Shown piece by piece: positions 56,261-64,000 of a stretch of 64,000 nucleotides of DNA. Below the pieces are notes generated by a model. The model was not told the DNA's origin. It did not search any database and saw only the letters and a list, made by a program, of their open reading frames with translations. A program made the position numbers and the translations under genes. Source of the stretch: Stromatinia cepivora (Eukaryota > Ascomycota > Leotiomycetes > Helotiales > Sclerotiniaceae); assembly GCA_014898415.1 (NCBI GenBank), contig RCTD01000034.1, forward strand, positions 186,001-250,000, read 5' to 3'. Each line of letters opens with the position of its first letter. Position 1 is the stretch's first letter.

Positions 56261-57580
56261 ATTCCCAAGATATTCCCAAGATATTCAAACAAGAAAAGAA
56301 AAGAATACGAAAATATATAATAGAAATAGAAATAAGTATAGGAAGACTAAGGGGGCCCGGGGGGTGGGGATTTGAGGAAAGAGAAAAAACAAGATAAAAG
56401 ATAAAAATAAAAATAAACTTAGTTTTTCAACTTACTTAACAAAAGACAAAAGACAAAGCACTTATCCTCAAACAAACAATCAAACAAACAATCAATCATC
56501 AATTTCCCTTTATAATATTCACACTACTAAAATTTGATGCGTTGGGAGCTCCACGATAAGTGATGTGAGTGAGAGTGAGTAAGTGAGTTGAGAGTCAAGA
56601 AATGGTAAGGAGGTGAGGTATATCAATGACTTGTATCGAAGTGCTTCTATGGGATGAATTTTGCTGGCCACCTGATATCGAATTGAGGCAGAAAAAAGAA
56701 TAGTTTGTGTTTTTACTTGGGGGCCAAAAAAATCCAGGTTGGAATGAAAGTAAAAGTCAATATGAGTGGACCAAATGGTTATTATGTATGATTGTTCCCA
56801 CCTACTATTAACCCTTTGTCCATTTATCCCAACAGCCCAGCCTTGGAGCACCAACTTTGACTCCGCCAAACCGTATGATGAGCCATGTAATAGTGGATAG
56901 CTATTGCACGGTTCTGCCAAAAGTATGTTAGCAGGGATATAGACTGGTGATGGCGGGTAGGATTACATTGCGATGCCACCTCAACCAAGTAGTGCACTTG
57001 GCGACGAAACAACATCAACATCCTATATCCAAGTGAATGATATCAAAAATGAAGAAGATTATGGTTAAATGCTAGAATACTTTTGAATAATCGCCGTGCA
57101 TTGCCACGAGGATGGAGTGATGGAACTTGCGCAAGACAACAAGTAAATTTGCTTGAATCGAAAATTGGCTTGACCAATAGTATAGAAGGATGAAACCAAC
57201 TAATAGGCCCACGCATGGAAGGCGAGAGTGGGTGCTCGAATCTTCTACCGCTTGTTGGTATCCTTCGTGAGCTCCAATATCATATTATCGTTTTGTGAGC
57301 GGGAGGAACAAATTGGGCGCTTAAGGTGTCAAATGTGACAACCCAGCGATAGAGAGAAAGAGACCTAGGTTGGAGATCAGGTCTATTCTCAGTGTTTAGA
57401 AGTCATTGAGTGAAGCTATAGGTCTGGAAAAGATTGCAAGAAGTAGATTTTACCACATGATAGTAAGGTCGTAAATTAGTCGAGTACTATAAAGGTCAAG
57501 TGTATGATCAATAGTCCGATAATGACGGTACGTGAATTGAATTAACCATATATGAGGACTCCGTTCTCTCTTGGGAGTGC
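56261..57580. other. 1.3-kb intergenic region
   Basis: Promoter side of the PAQR gene on the left and 3' flank of the second F-box gene on the right. No gene supported. Confidence 0.55.
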
Positions 57581-59310
57581 TCATGTGCCAGCTGAGGGGT
57601 CGATGATGGCGCCAGAAGCATGGTCGACAGTCAAGCCTTGGCTTCTTTCAATCTCTCTGGAGATTAGTAACATGCCTCTGTCCGCCACGTCAATTATCTT
57701 TTGCAATTCTCTTAATGCCCCTTCAGTGTGATTGTAGAAGACACCATCGATGGATCTTTTATAAATCGATGTTGTGTTGTGATTCACTTGATAGGTATCA
57801 GCATCGTAAGTGTCCGGGTCGACCCTAACATCAAGCGCCTTTCCATTGGTATCCTTGACGCCAAGAGAGGTATCTGAAAGAAGTGATTCCAAGGTCGGTG
57901 GAGCCTTTGTACCAAATACAGCTTCCACGAACCTCTGGTCAAGAGATTGATTGTGCCCAGTAGGGTCGTCAAGGTCGTAATTGGGATTTGCCGAATCAGG
58001 ATCGGGATTGTAATCATCGTAGCCTAGGCTACTAACTCGAAGGATTCTGAGATTGAGACCTTCGATTTCTCGTATAGCTGGAGCAACCCATATGCACTTC
58101 TCAGGGTTGGGGGAGTTGACATTCGGGTGACCTACCCATAGACTAGTATTCTCTTTATCAGCCGAACCAAAAACTTTCAACGAGACCTCGATCAAGTATA
58201 ATTCCGTTAAGGAATGGCAGTTTTCCTTGATCAAAATGAACAGCATCAAAGGGTCTATATCCAACCGCTTCAATTCTAAAAACCTCAAGTTATTGAGGAC
58301 AGGTGCATTGCTAGGATGAAAGAAAGGGCACCGCATAGACCATTCTTCAAAGGTCATGCGGCTGGAATTTCTTCTACTTTTCATCTTCCTCGCAACGTTC
58401 CATCCGATCAAACATAAGCTTTCCAAATCCTGGGCTTTTCGAATTAACAACCAAATATTCCTAGCAAAAATCACTTGCGGTTGTAGTCTACTCTCCTGCC
58501 TCTTGAAAGATATCACTAGACTTTTCAAATTTTCGAATGTCTTGAAGGCATTTTCGACATCAATGGGCACATTGAATATGTTGTTAATCGTTTTGTCACT
58601 GACATGATCCAAGACCATTGTATCAATTTTTAGGTGTTCCTCGGGGCGACTTGCCGCACATGCTAGGGTGTTGGCCAATAATCTTGTAGCTGTCATGGAA
58701 GCATTGCCGACAACTTGGTATGGTAAGCTGAGCTTAAGTCGGGTTATCTGTGGACCACTATGTAAGATTCTGCGAACGAGACGACTGTAGTCCTCCTCTG
58801 TAAACGTATTTGTGTGAAGGCAATAACTTCGGAGAGACTCAATCAAGTCTGCCATTTCAGGAACCGCGGCAGCAATGGTATTAAAGGCATCTTTAAGACG
58901 ATCGATTTCATCTAATTACTGTGTTAGCTGGAGAATGCCTTCTGAGAGACAAAACGACAAAACGCGATCAGAAATATACAATGCTCAATGCTGACACAAG
59001 ATGATATGTCTGAGTAGGGCGATTGGCGCATACCTGGATCTCTTACTACCATCATATCTATATTGATGGAGGATGGCAATGAAGTTATATTTTGGAGCGT
59101 CTTCAATCGATCCGGATTGTCATCAATATTCCGGAATCGGACGAATCGCGTGAACTCGAGTTGAATCGTCTTCAAGATTGAGGGCTTTAAAATCTTATTG
59201 AATGCTTGGCATACTAATCGCAAATCTAGAACATCATTTTTGTCGCGGCGGCACATGTCGACATTCTTCTCAAGAATCAGAGCAAGAAGCTCGGGAGGAA
59301 GTGTGTCCAT
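57581..59310 (-). CDS. F-box-like domain protein, 535 aa
   Basis: Two exons, 59310-59034 and 58911-57581, are joined in phase 1 across a 122-nt intron. The acceptor is the second AG (ATTAG), since the nearer ACAG would put stops in frame. The N-terminus MDTLPPELLALILEKNVDM followed by DLRLVCQAFNKILKPSIL is a clear F-box-like motif (Skp1 binding in the family). The rest is Leu-rich with irregular repeats (LRFLELKRLDIDPLMLF, SLTELYLIEVSL, LNLRILRVSSLG). An Asp/Asn/Pro-rich loop follows (YDDYNPDPDSANPNYDLDD), and a helical end. Plausible SCF adaptor with unknown substrate. It is unrelated in sequence outside the F-box to the one at 49.3 kb. Its upstream DNA is AT-rich. Confidence 0.87.
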
Positions 59311-60731
59311 GATGTCTTTCAGATGCTCGTTGTACCGAATGCGATGGAGTAAATGGAGGTGAAGTTTATTCTAAATTATGAAGATAGTATGATATCGTAA
59401 CTTTCAGTAATTGTAAGGAAAATTTTAGGACGCAGTGGTATATTGAACTCGAAATGGCATACCCGTGTCTTAATTGGATAGAGTACGGTATGTTGGTGAT
59501 GTGCGTGTTAAGTTGGTTGAAAGGCTAAGCTAGCCTCAAAATAATTTAGTTGAAGTAAAAATTCACAGCCTCGCATGCAAGGCTACTATGACGATGGAAA
59601 GATTACTAGTTAGTCCAAACCACTTTGTGGAATGAAGAGTTGAAAAATTGAAAGTCTTATTCAGAATATTATTAGTTAAAAAGAGTTCCAATAACCATTT
59701 AAAATAATGTATGAATTGAGATTCACCATAATGAATTAGGATTTAAAATCCATCGTTTCAATGCTATTACGGATCACAAAAACAATTAATTATTCATTGT
59801 TTTCATAGATTTATGAGGTATTAACTATCACTCCTATCCAAGCTTAACCACGGGTTAGGTAGAGTGATGAGGTAGAGTGATTAGGTAGAGTGACGTTGTC
59901 TCAAGACGACCATTCTTTTTCATCTAATGAAATCGAAAAATTCAACAGAAGAGAGTTTCTATCCGCGCGGAGAATATTAACCAATTGTGAACTTAATCGC
60001 CAGCCGCATCTTAAGCCAAGATGGCTTTGTTGATAAGGCTGTGTGTAAGAGAGAACATCAAGAACTGCGTATTCCCCTGGATCTTCTACTCTTCTACATA
60101 TGGATGCAGAACGAGGAAAGCATACCAGTATTCGGATGAGTTCTCGAGAGGATCTCAGCAACCCATAAACCTTTTAGTTTATTGTTTTATTTTACTTCGA
60201 TTATGATAGCAGAGGATACATCTCGATTATTTTCTGAAAAGAGAAAAAGACAACGAATGATTGCATGAAGGAAACCAAGCAGCTGTATCCACGTTCCTAT
60301 TACGATAAGCATTGCAGGTTTGACATGCAGAAAGGAATATAGGAACTGTGCACAATCTGGTGGTGGCTTTGAAAGCATAGGATGTAAGACATGCACCTTG
60401 GAGCTTATGTACTCTTCCCATAACGGTATGCAAGAGCTCCTTTTTGGAAAAGGTTCAGCAGAGTTTTGGAAGAGCTGTGTTTTGATGTGAAGGCTAGGAC
60501 TTCACCAACCCCTTAGTCTTAAATTCTGAGTAAAGACTTCGGAAAATATCTTATAGAACTAATTGGCAATTTCAACAATTAACCATTATCGAAATCCGAG
60601 AGATTTAAAAGCATTACTTATACTGGTAAATATCTACAAAATCATCAATTGGCATCAAATCTCGGATATGGGATTTCCCCTGTAAGCCGAAGTTCATGAT
60701 CTACGAAATATTGTTGCATCCAACAGCAAAT
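59311..60731. other. 1.4-kb intergenic region
   Basis: AT-rich, especially 59.5-59.9 kb. A short repeat of GGTAGAGTGA lies near 59858-59892. No gene supported. Confidence 0.55.
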
Positions 60732-60809
60732 GGCTCCACCAGTCCACCCAGTCCACATACAGTACTATTTCCACAAGCGCGGAACATTTCGTAACGATCT
60801 CTTTCGCTT

Positions 60810-61046
60810 ATGACAACATTCAAGGATTTCAAGAATTCGAATCTCGGTGAGATTTATACAATTATCAAATCCGACAGACCCGATGAGGTACATAATACAT
60901 ATGTACCCACAAAAGGAACGATTATATGGAGTAAAGATTTAGTTGGAACTCTTCGAAAACAGGGAGCGGATGGGAATTTTGGGAAAGACGTTTTATGGGC
61001 GATAAAGCATTTGAGGAAGAGGGGAATAGGCCCATGTTTCTTATGA
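60810..61046 (+). CDS. candidate small hypothetical protein, 78 aa
   Basis: An ATG-started frame of 78 codons with protein-like composition and no low complexity (start MTTFKDFKNSNLGEIYTII, end IKHLRKRGIGPCFL). An upstream ATG at 60732 opens a 27-codon frame whose stop overlaps the 60810 start (TTATGA). The two pieces could be a frameshifted remnant of one protein. No family is recognised and no transcript signals are evident. Confidence 0.3.
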   Translation: MTTFKDFKNSNLGEIYTIIKSDRPDEVHNTYVPTKGTIIWSKDLVGTLRKQGADGNFGKDVLWAIKHLRKRGIGPCFL

Positions 61047-61935
61047 TTAAGGGGCAAATAGAAAGCTTTGAAGAGCACAACATATTACCGCCTTGGCTAG
61101 GGATTTTTCTTTGAAGCGGTGCTATTGCACAATTATCGCCCACTCTATATCTGTCATGATAGTTCAACGCCTGCCTGCGCTTCCTATTACCTGTCTATAT
61201 TGCCTGCATATATCTAACAAGCACACATGCACATGCAGAATCATAGGCAGAACAAGACAAGGTGGAGTAATGAATGTAAAGTAACACGTACGTAACGATA
61301 CATGTAACTCAAAATAGATTTATGTTGGTTAATTGGTTGCTTGGTTATGAATCCATTGCGCAGCAGGATAAGGGAAGGAAGGGGGCAAGTGAAGGAAGAG
61401 GTGGGATGTAAGAAAATGGAAGTACGTGCCGGTACATTTCAATACCGGATTTGATATATTCGTTACTTGTTTCTCCAATGACGACTCGTCTCCGGATTGG
61501 GTAGATAGAGCATATGGTAGTAGAGTTGTTGCATGTATATATTATACATTAATAGAAGGTACCAATATGTAATCCTATGTCTATATCTAGATATGGGTGA
61601 TCCTATCTATTAATTTGATATCCAAGTAGAATTATATATCTATACAAGGAATATTTAGAACACGGAATACTCACTAGAATAAACTTTGAGTGCCGGTAAC
61701 GAGGTATTTTTAGTTGTTTCTTTTAAACCCTTGAAAGTTAAAATAATTTATTGGATTTATTCTTCCGTAGATATCTTTGATGCTGTGTTGCATCGTTCTG
61801 ATTTTCTTTGAATCAATTAGGATATCTTCAATAAACCATCTTAACTAAGTAAAGACACATCCAATAGAACTTATCCCCTCGATTAGTCCCGGCCTCACTT
61901 GAACAATTTCAACTCCACCACTTATCAATCTGATT

Positions 61936-61990
<55 letters not shown>

Positions 61991-62742
61991 TCAATCAATC
62001 AATCCTTTTTTTTTTAACTCTTCTTAATTGATTGAATCAATTATATCTTAGTTTGGGGAATTTTTCTTCTTTTTCTCTCTCTCCTCACTTTCTTCTTCCT
62101 TTCTCCTGCATTTGTTTTATCTCATCATTGTCGTACATACTAGATACTCTCCTCCTTTTCTACATCCATCACATATATCTCCAACAGAGAAATATCTACA
62201 TAAATATTCGACATTCGTTTGTGCATGCAACTTTTTCGTACAATACAACATCGTTTCTACTGTATATCGTAGTTAATTAATTTGCAACAATCCCGGAGAA
62301 AGCCCATCTTACCACCACATTCACATTAATTTATACGAATCTTAAAGAATTACAATACTTTGTACTTTGTACTTTCAAATCAAACTCAATCGCTTCTCCT
62401 CTCTAACAGATTTTGATTCTTACGAAAAAGAAAGAATTTCGGATTTCCACAATCGTTTAATAATTCTCGAAAGATTGTGAAACGGGAAGACCTACCACCT
62501 TAACCTCCTCACCTTACCTCACCTCACCTCCCCTACCCAGTTTTGAAAAACATATTCCATTCAGAACGATTTCATTTTTTTGGAAATTTAATTCAGCCTC
62601 ATCAATCAGTCAACAACCTCTCTGCAGGTCAGAGAACGCGCGACTATATGACATTCGTTTGTGTTTTGGAATCTTCATTGTAGAAATTGCAATGTTCACT
62701 TAAATTCTTCTACATATATCTGCTCTCCGCAGTGTTGCGGCA
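61047..62742. promoter_or_regulatory. 1.7-kb region upstream of the DUF1765 gene
   Basis: No gene. It contains an (ATCA)n microsatellite at 61935-62004 and pyrimidine-rich stretches (62060-62110, 62500-62530). A long untranslated leader or upstream introns of the next gene are likely. Confidence 0.5.
61935..62004. repeat. (ATCA)n microsatellite, about 17 copies
   Basis: Tetranucleotide run with one extra A near 61990. Confidence 0.93.
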
Positions 62743-64000
62743 ATGCATGGTTCTACCTTGACGATGCCTTCGATCTTCGAATCGAATTCCACTTTCCCTC
62801 GTTCTCACTCTTCTTCCAATATTCCTGATTTAGTCAACATTGACTACAAAAGTTCATCCATCCATAACGACACAGAACTTCCACGATCTGCGAGTTATAG
62901 TACTTTACCAATCATTGAAGATGCGAGTACCGATTATGATGAAGGAGAATTACATAGACTAAGCTCCGTCGCCAGCACCCCATCTTTTCCCGCACCACAA
63001 ATAGTAACACCGTCACCGAAATCACGTTCGATCCGAGAAGGGAAAACGAGTAATCGACTTACGAAGGAAGAAAAGCCGAAAAATGAAAGGGTTGGGAGGA
63101 GAAAATCACTGGTGGCACGTCCAAAGTCTTGGATTCAAAAAGTGAAGGGATCTCCTGAGGGAAGCTCCGCTCCTGAATATGCCAACTCAACATCAGATGA
63201 AGCGCCTCCAGTGCCGCAGATTTCTAAAGCTTCCCGAGAAAAGACGAAGTCTGTATCAGAATCTTTTGCTACATTTGCACGCAAGTCTTGGATCTCATCA
63301 TCCTCAAGATCACCGTCTCCTAGTAATCGAAAATCGGGAAAACAAATTGAGGATGATGGAAGGAATGAAGGCCCGTCAAAGATGGCGACTACGACACTTG
63401 CTGCTCCTTCGGTCGTTCCCGCGAAATTCGACCACACGGTCGAGGATACCGACAATCCTTCCAAACCACCTCAAGTGAAAAGGAATTCCACTCTTAAAAA
63501 GATCAGACAGAGGCCACAGAGTATCTTGGGGAACTTTACAAGCTTCAATTCCGTTAATTCATCCACCAGTAGTCTACCAGGTAGCTCAATAGACAACAGG
63601 TCGACTCCCAGGACTTCAACTGACAAGGTCCCGCCGTTACCGACGGATTTCTCGACAGAAAAGCTTCTCAGTGTTGAGACGCCACGAAAACGAGACGAAC
63701 TATGGCAGGCTTTTCGAGGCTTGGAAAACGACTACACGAAGTTTCAATCCAAGTCATTATCCTTAAAAACCAACGTCGTTCGCTCTGCATTATTGCCATT
63801 CCTTCGAAACAATGCCAATCATCCTTCCAACAGATGTCTGCGGCCTGAAGATATTGATAGAAGAATCAATATATTTAATAAGTGGTGGGTGGGACTTCTG
63901 GAAGTATTGGATGGGCGTGCAAATCAGGTCGTTTCTGGCGTGGATCGTCCTGTATTGCTTGAAGCTATTGTGATGATTATGATAAGGCCAGAATGGAGGC
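62743..64000 (+). CDS. DUF1765-domain protein, 5' part, runs off the right edge
   Basis: The frame opens at the ATG at 62743 and stays open to the window end, giving at least 419 residues of a longer protein. The first ~310 residues are Ser/Pro/Lys-rich and disordered, with basic clusters and SWIQKVKGSP/SWISSSSRSPSPS motifs. A folded helical part begins at about 320 (ETPRKRDELWQAFRGLENDY). It continues with FNKWWVGLLEVLDGRANQVV then SGVDRPVLLEAIVMIMIRPEW, which matches the N-terminus of the fungal DUF1765 domain. Function is unknown. The second in-frame ATG, 21 bases on, is an alternative start. The remaining domain lies beyond 64000. Confidence 0.85.
   Translation, partial: MHGSTLTMPSIFESNSTFPRSHSSSNIPDLVNIDYKSSSIHNDTELPRSASYSTLPIIEDASTDYDEGELHRLSSVASTPSFPAPQIVTPSPKSRSIREGKTSNRLTKEEKPKNERVGRRKSLVARPKSWIQKVKGSPEGSSAPEYANSTSDEAPPVPQISKASREKTKSVSESFATFARKSWISSSSRSPSPSNRKSGKQIEDDGRNEGPSKMATTTLAAPSVVPAKFDHTVEDTDNPSKPPQVKRNSTLKKIRQRPQSILGNFTSFNSVNSSTSSLPGSSIDNRSTPRTSTDKVPPLPTDFSTEKLLSVETPRKRDELWQAFRGLENDYTKFQSKSLSLKTNVVRSALLPFLRNNANHPSNRCLRPEDIDRRINIFNKWWVGLLEVLDGRANQVVSGVDRPVLLEAIVMIMIRPEWR

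Noticed and set aside
1..64000. Transposons, integrated viruses, rRNA, CRISPR arrays or a secondary-metabolite cluster
   Set aside because: I saw no transposase, reverse transcriptase, integrase or viral domain, no terminal repeats, no spaced direct-repeat array and no polyketide or peptide synthetase motifs.

Overview
The window looks like nuclear DNA of a filamentous ascomycete. Genes are split by short introns with GTAAGT/GTATGT donors, CTAAC-like branch points and AG ends. The gene set is housekeeping for such a fungus (TIM44, mitochondrial uS11, OLA1, SGT2, a DUS4-type synthase, an HMT1-like ABC transporter). Intergenic DNA is AT-rich and full of microsatellites. The style, plus 2EXR-domain relics and a DUF1765 protein, suggests a Leotiomycete of the Sclerotiniaceae (Botrytis/Sclerotinia-like). 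The family-level placement is inference, because no marker gene is present to prove it.

Layout. 1-4.5 kb is gene-poor, with a few weak coding-like stretches. 4.5-6.4 kb is a single-exon protein of unknown function. 6.4-9.5 kb is repeat-bearing intergenic DNA. 9.5-13.4 kb is a multi-exon half-size ABC transporter of the HMT1/ABCB6 type. 13.6-15.9 kb is a low-complexity hypothetical protein. 16.97-19.64 kb holds a divergent mitochondrial pair, TIM44 (-) and uS11m (+). 19.85-22.97 kb holds a divergent pair, a DeSI-type PPPDE peptidase (-) and OLA1 (+). 24.4-25.5 kb is SGT2. 26.9-28.0 kb is a Thr/Ser/Pro-rich single-pass membrane protein (-). 29.8-30.8 kb is an aldo-keto reductase (-). 32.55-34.04 kb is a HAD-IIA (YKR070W/CECR5-like) protein. 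36.6-38.8 kb holds two decayed 2EXR genes. 39.5-41.5 kb is a DUS4-like tRNA-dihydrouridine synthase. 42.3-44.8 kb is a Cys/His-motif protein (-). 49.3-51.4 kb is an F-box-like protein. 52.3-53.2 kb is an unknown membrane-anchored coiled protein. 54.06-56.26 kb is a PAQR/haemolysin-III (IZH-like) receptor (-). 57.6-59.3 kb is a second F-box-like protein (-). From 62.74 kb a DUF1765 protein runs off the right edge.

The main result of the hunt is that four otherwise well-formed genes have their reading frame broken in a way that splicing does not explain. These are an 8-G run in the membrane protein, one missing base in the HAD gene, one extra A in the DUS4 gene, and a perfect 20-bp tandem duplication in the PAQR gene. 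The first three look like homopolymer or short-run indels and may be assembly errors. The 20-bp duplication is the best candidate for a real loss-of-function allele. I found no transposon, CRISPR array, rRNA or convincing tRNA, and no clearly new multi-gene system. The genes are functionally unrelated neighbours apart from the divergent mitochondrial pair.
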